This document shows, one piece after another, positions 44,819-55,900 of a DNA stretch of 64,000 bases. The translations under genes were made by a program, and so were the position numbers. Below the pieces are notes generated by a model. The model saw only the letters and a list, made by a program, of their open reading frames with translations. It did no database searches and was not told the DNA's origin. Position 1 is the first letter of the stretch. Every line of letters begins with the position of its first letter. Origin of the DNA: Acanthaster planci (lineage: Eukaryota > Echinodermata > Asteroidea > Valvatida > Acanthasteridae); assembly GCF_001949145.1 (NCBI RefSeq), contig NW_019091446.1:320370-384369 (forward strand). The letters are read 5' to 3'.

Positions 44819-45371
44819 GTAAGTATCTGAGAATATCAAAGAAATAGAGATCTAAAAGATGATATTTAAGCTTATAGTGTGTTTTCCAGGCATAAAAGCT
44901 AGACAAAATTAGGAAAACTTTAGTGATGCCGAAAACTAATACTCAGAAAGAAAATGGACAAATCTTGATAAAAAAGTTCACAAACTGCATAATGTTGAGG
45001 AAAGAGGGAAAATCAACTTTACACACGAATACGAAAAGTTTAGAAACTCACCACTGGTGAGAATAAGGCTCAAGCAGAAAACCACACTCCAGTTAGGAGG
45101 AACAATACATGCATGTAAAGTTGACTAGTCTCATGAATACATGTATAAATTTATGGGGGAGCTGGGGCTTAAACAAATAAATGAGGGGGGCACACTACCT
45201 AAAAAAGTCAAGAACTCTTAACTAAAGCTAAACATTTTAAAGGGGAACTACTTCTATGTAAAAATGTGTATTTAATAACAATCATTTCTGGCTCTTCCAC
45301 ACTCGCTTGACATTCTGAGTAATAGATGTATTATCTTCTAAATTCTTGCGATAATTATCATTTTTTTGCAG

Positions 45372-45407
45372 GACAAACTCATTGGAAGAAAAAGACCTAC
45401 AGCACAT
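45372..45407 (+). ncRNA. Candidate plus-strand transcript, exon 3
   Basis: 36 bp between a pyrimidine-rich acceptor (ATTTTTTTGCAG) and donor CAT|GTAAGT. In consistent order with the candidate exons to its left. A further acceptor, TTTAATGTTGCAG, at 45,933 could start the next exon. Confidence 0.2.
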
Positions 45408-47432
45408 GTAAGTGAATATTAAACCTGTTTTGTAAGTTGGGTTTAAAACGTGTGTAAAATGTTATGAATTCACACATTGGCAAAGTGGCAGTTTGTTATA
45501 AGATGGAGATTTTAAGAGGAAAATCTGGATGCTAGTGTTTGGACAAAACAAAAATCAGGTCAAAAGTCAAATTTGCAGCGGACAATTTAACTAGACCCTG
45601 GCTATATACACGCTTGTGATTAAAACTTCAGATACGATGCAAGATTCTTCTTTAAGTTGTATTTATTCTAAAAACTTTTGTTCAAGTTTCAGTCTTTATA
45701 AAGCAACTGCATATGGTCTATAGGGACAATTTTGGGATGGCAGGCGATCAACATTTTCAGTGCGAAAATCAAATATTCTGTGTAGCCAAAGTTAATAGAA
45801 AACAACATGTGAAATTAAAAAAAAAGAAAAAAGAAAAAAGAATTTTACAGGCTAACAAAGGGAAATTCGGTGACAGGGCCTTACATATGTCCTTCAAAGG
45901 TGTGGCCTATGAATGATTGCTTTAATGTTGCAGGACATTATTTATCTGAAAAAATTTGTCTCCACAGTAAAATGAAGATACTGTGCACTTGAATTCGTCA
46001 CCCGATAACTGATCTTATTATTATTTGTAACACATAAAAGAAAAGTTTCCCAAACGAAAGCGGAATTATGACATATCGGTACCACCCAAACTTTTTTTCA
46101 TTGTATTGAAACTTCACAAATAATCACAAGTTTGATAATGGACTGACAAATTCCATTTTTAACGTGCAATTCCACATCGATGAAGACAAACAGATGGAAA
46201 TCAGTTGGTAATCATCAGACAAAACCAAGCTAACTCTTTCTTGATAACTGTAACAAAAAACTGAAACAAAATAAAAACAAAACAAAAAACTGACAAAAAA
46301 TCAACAAGGCAAACTCTAAATGGGTACATCAATTGCTTTAATGAGACAATACCAAATTGACCGATTCCAAAACTGACCAAGGCGTGTACAAGTCAAAAAG
46401 GAATTAACTTATACAAGCTGAAATAAGAATAAAAAGCTAATTTCTCAAGGCCTGTTAGAATGGTAATGTACTGCATAATGTAAAACCAAATTATAATTAC
46501 AATCAGGAAAATAACAACACACAACTAACTCCATCTTGTCATGCTGCAGAAAGCCAGACTACTTTTTAAAATCTTTTAACAGCATGAAGGGTGTTCTTAC
46601 CGATGAATTTGGCAGACCTAAATGTTCTTCAGAACCAAATGCGTGGAGTGTAAGGCAAACAATCACATAATGGCCGAAGCAAACAGCCAAAAGCAATTAT
46701 GCTTGATGCACCTATACATTATTACGCAGACAGAATTACCTGTGAACACAGGTTAGGTCGCACAGTTGATGACAGTATTCACAAGTCAGCCATACTGAAT
46801 TGAAAGCAAGGTTAAGTTTTTTTTTTTAAGTTTTATTTTGGGAACCTAAGAATATAAATGAGAGCAATGAAAAAACACTTCATTACAAATGTATTTCATT
46901 CACGAGAATGGCTTATTGAAAATTTGTGATTCAATATATTTAAACAACCAACACTGAAAAAATGAAGAAGAGATGGAACCCAAAAAATCTGGCACCACCC
47001 AATCTGACAGGTCACACTGAATACAATTCAGGAACATGATCAAATATGGCTTCCCTAGGAATGAGATCTGTTGACTCTATGTCCCCATTTCACAGACAGA
47101 ATTCACAGTTTGTTTTTTTTTTACTTAAAATCATTCTGTTGAAGCATTTTGCATCCTTATGTCAAATTTTCTTGCAACTATGGAAAATGTTTACTGAGTT
47201 TTAAAGTTCTGGCGAAATTATTTTGCACATTATTATTTTTGTAGTATGTGTGATGATATAGTGCTCAAATCCCTGACCAAATTGACTACAGACAACCAAA
47301 TGAACCAATTTGTGGTTATGGCTGCCGACGTGAATTCCATAGGAGTCAGTATATGTTCTCTTAACCATGAAGTGCATAGCTGTACAAACACCTTTATGTG
47401 CGGTATACTTAAAAGACATTTGGCTACGTATA

Positions 47433-47610
47433 ATACGGCCGTTTCACAATAGTGCGCCACCAAGAGTTTGCAACGCGTTGGCCAATCACAATGCGCGAAA
47501 TTTGTCAACCCAGTGCGCGTTTGGAAAGGGTCGACAAATATTGCGCGTTATGATTGGCCAACACATTGCAAACTCACTATTGCAATCGCACTATTGTGAA
47601 TCGTCTGTAT
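47433..47610. mobile_element. Palindromic MITE (TTCACAATAGTGCG type)
   Basis: The arm with TTTCACAATAGTGCG, GAGTTTGCAACGCGTTGGCC and AATCACAATGCGCG is matched in inverse by GCGCGTTATGATTGGCCAAC, TTGCAAACTC and CGCACTATTGTGAAT. About 75 nt per arm, so nearly the entire element is one inverted repeat. Short open frames here are by-products. Confidence 0.8.
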
Positions 47611-47793
47611 TGAAAGGGCAAGTGCATAGATATAGCCCCTTGCATGAGTACTACGTAAATCCGGGTTTCCATATTGACGTAAAGAGATACAGTTCTTGCT
47701 GATGTACAATCATGTGGAAATCTTTGAATGCAACTGATGCAAGTACAGACGTGGACACATGTAGTCAGAAAAGTTTCTACAAGTTCAACTTAG

Positions 47794-48062
47794 TTCTAGA
47801 ATTTTACTTTCATTTTCCCAAATGCCCCCGTCCATTTTATGGTATATTTCTATTGCAAGTTGTCCAATAGAATCTCCGTTCTGAGTGCTGTGTCGCACGC
47901 AGACTCGTGACCAATAGGGACGGAGTAAACTGTCTCATATCCACGCACCCAGTGCGAGATTTACGCAGCGGGCATTGTCACATCTCAGCGGGCATTATCA
48001 AATGTTAATACACGGTCAAGTTGCACGTTGTTGAATAGGGAGACTGTCTGGGGTATTTATGA
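47794..48062. repeat. Dispersed repeat, copy 2 of 2 (TTCTAGAATTTTA...GGGCATTATC)
   Basis: Same orientation and block order as 25,754-26,021, including CCATTTTATGG, CTCAGCGGGCATTATCAAAT and GGGAGACTGTCTGGGGTATT. More CpG-rich than copy 1, whose CpGs are often decayed to TpG/CpA. Confidence 0.75.
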
Positions 48063-48145
48063 ATATGGATTTAACATCTACACATACATCTGTAGGTCTA
48101 ACTACCAGAAAGCAATCTTGATATTTACAGTGGGTTGTCACATAT

Positions 48146-48214
48146 TTTAAGTATGGTTTTTGCCCTTACACGATGTATACATATTTCAGTGTAAGGGCAA
48201 AACGTGTACTTAAA
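48146..48214. ncRNA. Pre-miRNA-like hairpin (candidate)
   Basis: Arms of about 26 nt (TTTAAGTATGG...TTTTGCCCTTACAC and its partner GTGTAAGGGCAAAA...TACTTAAA) pair at about 22 of 26 positions, with the inner 14 bp perfect and a 17-nt loop. Size and shape suit a microRNA precursor, but it could equally be a small MITE relic. No known miRNA recognised. Confidence 0.3.
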
Positions 48215-49381
48215 TTAACATCTCCCTGACGCAAAGTACATCTTGAAATAGTCACCACATACTGTTCTTATGGTACTACTGTCTCACATCATGAAGCCTC
48301 GTGTATATACATAATAAACACAATTCAATTTTTATTTCAGTATTTACAATACTCTCTGTTGTAATTAAATTAAAAGTACACACATTAGCAATGACAAAAC
48401 AGTAATGAATACTATGGTGAACACAATTGATACTCTTCAGATTTAACACAGCAACGTGGTCAAATCCATCATAAAAGTCTTACTGGCAGTCAATCACATG
48501 GACAGGCCTTGTGAAGGCAACTTTGATGAAGTCAACTAAAATATTGCCACAAAGCAACAGTTAAGTCAGCTCTGTCTTCTCTGGTGATTCGGTGAGAATG
48601 ACTTTCCTAGCTATTTGTGAGGTTACATGTACCTGCATGTTTGTACTAACTGAAGTGTCTACAATGTAGCTGGCACCTAAAACGCACCCGCACTTTCTGC
48701 ATAAACTTGAACCCTAGTCAACTGGAAAGGGGCTGTCTGCTTTACATATATGCAAATAATGCTACCCCCCCCGACGTAAGCAGTGGTTCTCACCTCCCCA
48801 TTTTTCACACGCATGCACATTCCATGTTTCTTTTTGACTTATCACGCCAGTTGTGCTGGTGCTGGTATTAAAGACCTCAATGGTGGGGGGTCAGGTGGGT
48901 GAAAAATAATGTGTTACACATGTACCTTTTCACATGTATCAAAGCTGGTCCCTGTAGGTACTGAATGTGAGAAAGCATCTTAATGTCATGAAAATATGTA
49001 TATTAAAAGCAAACTTCACAATGTGCGTACGTAGAGCCCACACAGGGTGTATGCATGGTCATCGACCGCTGCTGGCTATCCACATGTACATGTCCATACT
49101 TTTATGAACGACCCTGATGGCATTAACAACGACATACAAGTATGCCTTATATAAGACCTGATACATGTACATGTTGCCATGTTCAGGAAAATCAACAGCA
49201 TAAGCACCAGTTTTATAGAAGTTAACTCTAACTATTTTACACCATACTACGCTGTTCTGCACCACACTGATCCTACAATAAACTATAGGATTGTGCACCT
49301 GCTACACTGCATCAAAAACTATGCAGTAATATACATACAGTACAAATAATAGGTGCTGCCGACTGGTGAGAATAATTTCAT

Positions 49382-49625
49382 GAGGTGACTGATGGAATGT
49401 TCTACTCCATGAGGCTTCGTGGAGTAGAACATTTTCAACATCTGTCAAAATCATTCATTCACTTGCATGAATGTCAAACATTTGTTATGACTTTTAATAA
49501 GCACCATTGCATAAATACCCATGCAGTAATTGGGTATGACAGTAGATCAGACTGTTCTACTTACTGCACATCATAGATTAGGATGTTCCATTTCTTAAAA
49601 TGCGGTCACACAACAAATGATTTGG
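49382..49625. repeat. Dispersed repeat, copy 2 of 2 (GGAATGTTCTACTCC type), with hairpin
   Basis: Starts GGTGACTGATGGAATGTTCT. Its first 40 bp form a perfect 14-bp stem, AATGTTCTACTCCA / TGGAGTAGAACATT. It later carries GATTAGGATGTTCCATTTCT, the counterpart of a block in the 4.3-kb copy. Confidence 0.5.
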
Positions 49626-49899
49626 TGGGATGAATAATTCAACGATACGTGAACTACGACCCAAGTTGTACAAAAACAAAATACCAATTACCATATATAT
49701 GGCTACACACAATGCACTCCAAATCAAACAACTACATGCACTCCCATTACTTACACCTCATAGCTACAGCGACAAGCAACACAACGTTAATTTGTCATAG
49801 GAGCATTTTGATCCAAGGGCCTATCAAGCCTGTCAATTTTCGATCAATCACTGATTCAGCTCTCATGTGGCCGCTACTGCTGCTGCTGTAAACCTAACA

Positions 49900-49998
49900 T
49901 TATTTGTTTCCGTTTCCGCTAGGAGGTCTGGCACCCTTAGGAGAGCGTTTCTCTAGTGAGAAGATGTAGACGTTAAAATGGTCAGCGAGCTGAATCAC
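49900..49998 (-). CDS. SELENOI: SELENOI exon 9 (C-terminus and stop)
   Basis: 32 codons plus [23 protein letters not shown] then [12 protein letters not shown]. Acceptor CTTGTTTGGCAG. Aligned with the HFQIYPFSLRKP tail of vertebrate SELENOI, but the selenocysteine-containing tail is replaced by a Sec-free Lys/Pro/Gly tail. Confidence 0.95.
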   Translation of the reverse strand: MIQLADHFNVYIFSLEKRSPKGARPPSGNGNK

Positions 49999-52900
49999 CT
50001 GCCAAACAAGAGAGGTGTCGGTTACTGCACTGTCAGTACAACAAACTGAATGTAAACGTGGCCCAATCTGACAAATGAGCCTGAAGTCACCGTGGCCACT
50101 TTTGAATTTAAGGTCTTTAACAGAATCTGCACGATGTAAATAGGAAACTCTCAACATTTTGTCAACCATGCAATGTCCATTTTCATCGCAATGCTTAACT
50201 GCGTGATGCATCAAAACAACGATCTCACTCTTACAAATTCAAATTAAAAGAAAGTGTTCAGGAAAAAAGGCCATAAGACTCATTTTGAGGGATCCCATGA
50301 CATTTGCTGCTTTGTCAGCCATCAGGGGCGACTCACAAAACAGTGCACCTCAAGAGGTCGTCGCAGGGATGCTGTTTTTCAAGGTTACGGTTGAGAAAAA
50401 CATGGCCACCATGCCACAATTTACATTTAAGCGTACGTCGGTAGCCAACTTGGACAAGTTGTTGGTTAATTGGGACATTCCATGCAATCAAAAGAGGAAA
50501 GGATCACTTAAAACTGCTTTCTGAAATACACTTGGGAATCTTCTGTCCTGACAAACATTGGCACAGTGTCTTCAGGGGACATCTGCCCCCTCCCCTCGTT
50601 TGGATACGTTCCTGCTATTCTGATAATTTCCTTTTACATGTCCAGTTTACAGTCACTTACCACACTGATTGTGTAATGGAAATGTGCCAACAGTGTCACA
50701 GCTGCCAAGGCGTACAAGAAATAGAGCTCTGTAGGACCTAAATCTGTCCACAAAGATATAGCTGTCGCAATCATCAATGGCACTAGTAACCAATTGAAGC
50801 CTTTGGCTCTGGTTTCCGTCATCTGGCTGATGATTAGACGACACTGCAGGGGGCCAACACAAAAATAAGTGAGAGTTTTCACATTTTGTCTCTCTTTGAT
50901 TCTCAATTTGTTCCCAAGTTGGAGTAAGATTTGATCTTGTCTTTAAAAACCCCACAACAAATGAAAATATGTGACCAGATTGCACAAAAATAGTCTCAAC
51001 AAATACGAAATTCATGAGGAGACCAATGGCATGTTTAATTTTCCATCTGTCACCTTGTGAAATCATTCTTACCGCTTATAACCATTCATTACATGTAGAC
51101 CTTCATCTGTGTCTGTACTCACAGCGATATTCGACAGGGTGATTCCGACGGTAAGACAGAATATTCTGGGCTCCAACTGCAGAATATCGGTGGGAGAGAA
51201 AGCGGCCCATAGGGTAGCAACAACAAGCAGCACCATCACTGGTACACCAGGCTCAACAGCACGGAGGGGAGAGCGGTTCTTGCCCGTACCATCTTTGTAG
51301 GATCTGTGGTCAATCACATTGACATGAACACTGAATACAAGACAGCGCTGTATAAGAGTCAAGTTCCTTCCATGTTTTAGTGCCAGATATTAGCGTAGTT
51401 GGGTGTGGATACAGCTGCATGATACTACATTGGGTAGTAAATACTTAACAGAAATCAACAACTTGAGCATCTTGATGGAAATTCATGACAGCTTTTACAG
51501 ATAAAAGCCTTGGAAAAAACTAGATGACAACTTGTCATGTCAACTTGTCCCTCAGTTTCATTAATTAAACATTTGTTGAATACAAAGTTTCCAGTTTAGT
51601 TGTTTCTCCCGACAAAGACTTCATTTTCTGTCAATGTCTCATATTCAACTTTCAAGAACTCTTTTGAGTGCTCTTGTCCCTCAGTTTAATCAAACAGCTT
51701 TCAAATAAAAGTTTCCAGTTTATTTTTCTTCTCCTGGCATTTGCTGTCCACTTTCAATGTTTCTCTTGTTGTGTTTACAACCAACTACAGTGTACACTGT
51801 ACATGTTTAATGGTAGAGAAAGCACTTGTATTGGCCTCCAACTCTGGTACAAGAATAACAAGAACATTTAGCAGTTCACCGAGCTCGAGACAAGGTAAGG
51901 AAGGAAAGATGAGGAAAATATATACATGAATGTGGTACAAAACCCAATCCACAGTCTTTTGTGTAGACTTAGAGTTTAATTCCAAGTCAGAACATCTGAG
52001 AATTGATTTTGAAATAAAAACCCACTCAGTTCATTATGTTTAACAATGGGCACTTTCCAACAATGTAATGCCTATAGGAGTTTGTCGATATTTCAGGATG
52101 CCAATAGAAAAATATTGATAAGTATTAATTATTGTACTTACTGTGAAAACGTTGAAAACTTTGGACGACCCTTAAAGGGTAACGTCTGATTGCAAAACCT
52201 CAAGAGATCTAAATTGAATTCATTTGTTCATCTGTAAAAATGAACTAGAGTCCTCCACATTACAATACCGACAACACTTTTTTGGATGAACTCTTGGAAT
52301 TTCACTTGTAGATGACCTACATGTACTTGTAAATCTATGCATTGATTAACCAACTTACACGTAAATGTTCCAGATGGTGTTGGGAAGAGACAGAATCAGT
52401 GAACCACCTGTGACAGGATACCAACAACAAGGAATTAAATGCATGTAAAAATGGCCTGCAAGTGATTGAGGGGTGTGACTTCTTAAAATGGTGACTGGTT
52501 TAAAGTTTGGATGACAATGTTATTTGAACAAAGTACTGGGAACAACATGTCTTGCATGTCCTAATATTGGATGGGATTGAAATTTTTTAATTAGAGTTTT
52601 TATCCAAAACACGCAGGTGATGCACACCAATCAGCCTTCACTTCCAATCCAAAGCCCTGTCAGGGCTGTGTGGAGCTGTCAAGTGTGTGCATGTATCACA
52701 GATGGGTGTTGTAGCAAAGATAGCTCAGCAATGTTGTCTCAGGGAGTAAGGAGGCAATGATGCAGAGAGAAATGTCATAAAACTCTTAAACAAATGACCA
52801 CTGTGGGTTAGCATTAGTCTAACTTTATGAAGGATTGTGAATGTGGTCTCTTGTTTTGAAAAGTCAATATTTTGGGCTGGAAGAGGTATGACTGGGACAA

Positions 52901-55900
52901 ACTCATGAAGTAACACTGTCCACAAGAAGTTAAGAGGTTGAAAACCAAGCATTTAAAAAAATCCATAAATATCTACAAGAGACTTGATTCTTGTCTGAAT
53001 ATGTAATGAAGACTACATGTTCATGTCTTTTATTGTCCTATGTTATAATATGTATGTCTGTCAATAGGTTAGGATACAAAAGCAAATCTATGCTTCACCC
53101 TTTAACTAAATGTTGCTCTTTAACGTGTGCTTTATCTTTCTGCTTGACATTGTACATTCTAAGGCAAACTATTGTAAAACTTAATTCATCTTCTACTCAG
53201 TAACTGTGGTATGAACAACATTAAATAAACGTCTGTCCAAAAAAAATTCATAAACTCACCCAAAGTGGTTAAAATGAAGAAGTACCTGAACTGGAAGCCA
53301 TAGGCATAAGTCCCCTTCCAAATGTCATAGCCAAAGATACCAGTCACTATGTACACCACTACTAATGCCTGCAATGAGACCAAAACCAAGACATTGGAAC
53401 TCAGAATTTACTTGTACATGTACATGCCAGGATTCATGCAGGGAGGTGAAAATTCAAAGGTTTTAAAACGCAATGTTGGGCAATTTTGTATATCAACGTC
53501 AAGTCAGCATAGTTACATCTATGTGTAACACTGAGGGTGAAATTCTGATGGATAAATATCATGTGAACACGAAAACAGAAACAGAACAGATTTATTGTTC
53601 TGGTAAACCTTTTTGAAACTTGTCAAACAAATTAAATTCCATCATCCAGTTCAGTTATCTCTATAGATACTGTAGCATATATCTTAAACAGTTCTGCAGA
53701 TTTATTACACCAAAGTAAGACATGGAGTTCCTACCTCCATGGTAAGACTAACCCATTTTCGCAAAGCCCTAATGCTGGGACTCATCAGGAATCTAACAAA
53801 AGGAAGATTTAAGCTTGTATACAAGTACTGTATGTGACACCAAAGCACAGGTGCCAGTCTTGTCAATAGTGTTACCTTATCAATTATAAGTTTCTTCAAC
53901 ATCCCAAAACATTGTATACATGTACATGTGAATAAGCGTGCTTGATGAAGTTTGTAACAATAGAGCTGTTCTAGATTTGAGAAAGTAGGTATTCTTTTTT
54001 ATGGTCAAAACTGGATGAATCTAAACCCACCTGCCAGTTTGAGATAAAACGGACACTAATATGTAAGAACAGAAAGCAACCTTTGGTTCCATTCCAATAA
54101 ACAGCCAGGTAATTCACGTGAAGAACAGGTTGTCTAGGACTCAAGTCATGCAACAACTGTAAAAATACTTTATTGGTCCCAATTACCGTGTTCTGTGCCA
54201 TATTTGTAAGGTATGTCTCTTCAAAAGAGAGCTGAATAGGTCTATCTTCCTGCTGTTTCAGTAACCACTGCACACAAAAGCAGCTCGAGCAAAGGTCATT
54301 GCTACATGCAAGGTCTGTCCAAGCCAGCATGTTAGAACTGCAACATGATATGAGGGTAGATTTTTAGCCCCCAAGGTATATGCCAGTGATGATTACATAA
54401 TCAAACTCAACGATCTGTGTAACCATGGTGTAATTAAATCATGCTGCAGAAAACATGGTGGTAAAGGCTGCCTTCTTTGATGACTACATCAAAGCAATTT
54501 GCAGTTCATCGATATTCATAGACAACATGCAGACAAGGAATTTTGGAAGTGATTCCAATCCAACAATTCCACACCTCACCACCTAACTCATGATAATTTC
54601 CCCTTATAACATGTACAAAACCACTAGGTAAGCTCTTCAACAACAAACGCTTGATCTGACTATTAGGCATGAACCACGGCCTATCACCAGGGAATGTACA
54701 GCACTGGTGGCGAAACTGGGAGGGGGGAGGGGATATTGCCCCTCCCACCTTTGACAACGTAGTTATTTTTCCCCCCTACCACTCTGTGGGCCTACCAGCC
54801 ACTGGAGGTACATGTACATTGCAACTTCATAATTGTATTCTTTTCAGTCTAATGGCTGGGGCTTGCCTCCCCTCCCACACTTTTAAAACTGTTCTGCCAC
54901 TGTTGATGTACGAAGGTCAACATTATGCATCCCTCTACTGGCTACTAGGAGTTGACACGCTAATGTAGTTCCACTTGCTTTTCCTTGGGTTAAAGGAAGT
55001 TCGTCAGCTTCCAATGTCTTGAAAGGTCGAAATCAATTATCCACCCAAACTAAAGCACGTTCAATATTTGTTTTAGAGTATGCTCAGTTGCCATTAATAT
55101 TTCAGGAGCAAAGGAAAGGCAACAGCATGTTCATGTGTAATGTGCAAAGAATATAGCCAGGGCTATGCTCATGCAATCATGTGTACTTCAACCATGTGGC
55201 ACTTCTATGAACTGTTTCCTGGAACAGTTCAGTGCTGGTGCGTATTAGACTTATGCACTTATGCATGTGCATTTAATATAATTGTATATGTACGTTACAT
55301 GTATACACTGATTTGTGTGTTGTATCTTGTTTCAAAGAAGTTTCCACAGAAAGAGTACAAAAGAAACCCAATCATCAGGAAAGGGGAAAGGACTAGTTAA
55401 ATACATTTTTTCATTCACTCAAGGGCCCTGAATTTTCAGTGTCGTATTGAAGTCCTTTTTTGGTGCCCAAGTGTACTGAATTTAATCATGCTGTCCTCAT
55501 CCCACCAGAGGGTTTCTGGGTTAGGAGGAGGCTCTATTGAAACTGGGAAAAAGCATTGCCTGTATGGCTTGTCTGTTTGCATTGTTATCTTATGTTATAG
55601 AGCTTAACATACAGTTGGTTTAATCCTTTGTAAATTTTAGGTGATGGGATGCCACAAGGTCACCTATTGGGTTTGTACATGTACATGTAGTTGTCCATTT
55701 TTCTCCATTTTTTCCGGAATAATTCTTTATGGCTTTTCTCCCAGACGGTCTAACAAATAAACCTAAACTTAATAAAAACATCAACCAGGAGTAAAAATTA
55801 AAAGATTTTTTTTTTCAAAGTTACAGTCCAACTTTTTGAACCGAATGATTGCAGTAGCACAACCACATTCAGATTATGAGATGTGGAAGAACAAACATGT

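Larger units (their letters stand above)
45408..49899. other. Noncoding stretch left of the SELENOI 3' end
   Basis: A-rich to about 46.8 kb. Beyond that it holds the palindromic element at 47,433, a dispersed repeat at 47,794, the hairpin at 48,146 and a repeat at 49,382. The SELENOI 3' UTR must occupy part of the right side. TTTATT at 48,331 and TTTAAT at 49,491 (AATAAA/ATTAAA on the minus strand) are possible poly(A) signals, neither compelling. Confidence 0.45.

Noticed and set aside
47233-47702. Overlapping ORFs on both strands around 47.2-47.7 kb
   Set aside because: Self-complementary MITE sequence opens frames on both strands; no domain or splice evidence.
50653-51066. 137-codon minus-strand ORF, the longest in the window
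   Set aside because: It overlaps SELENOI exon 8 in another frame, crosses its splice acceptor and shows no motif.
51304-51320. Alternative upstream acceptor for SELENOI exon 7 (TTGTATTCAG)
   Set aside because: It would insert VHVNVIDHR into an otherwise gap-free alignment with EPT1; GATTGACCACAG fits exactly. It remains possible as a minor isoform.
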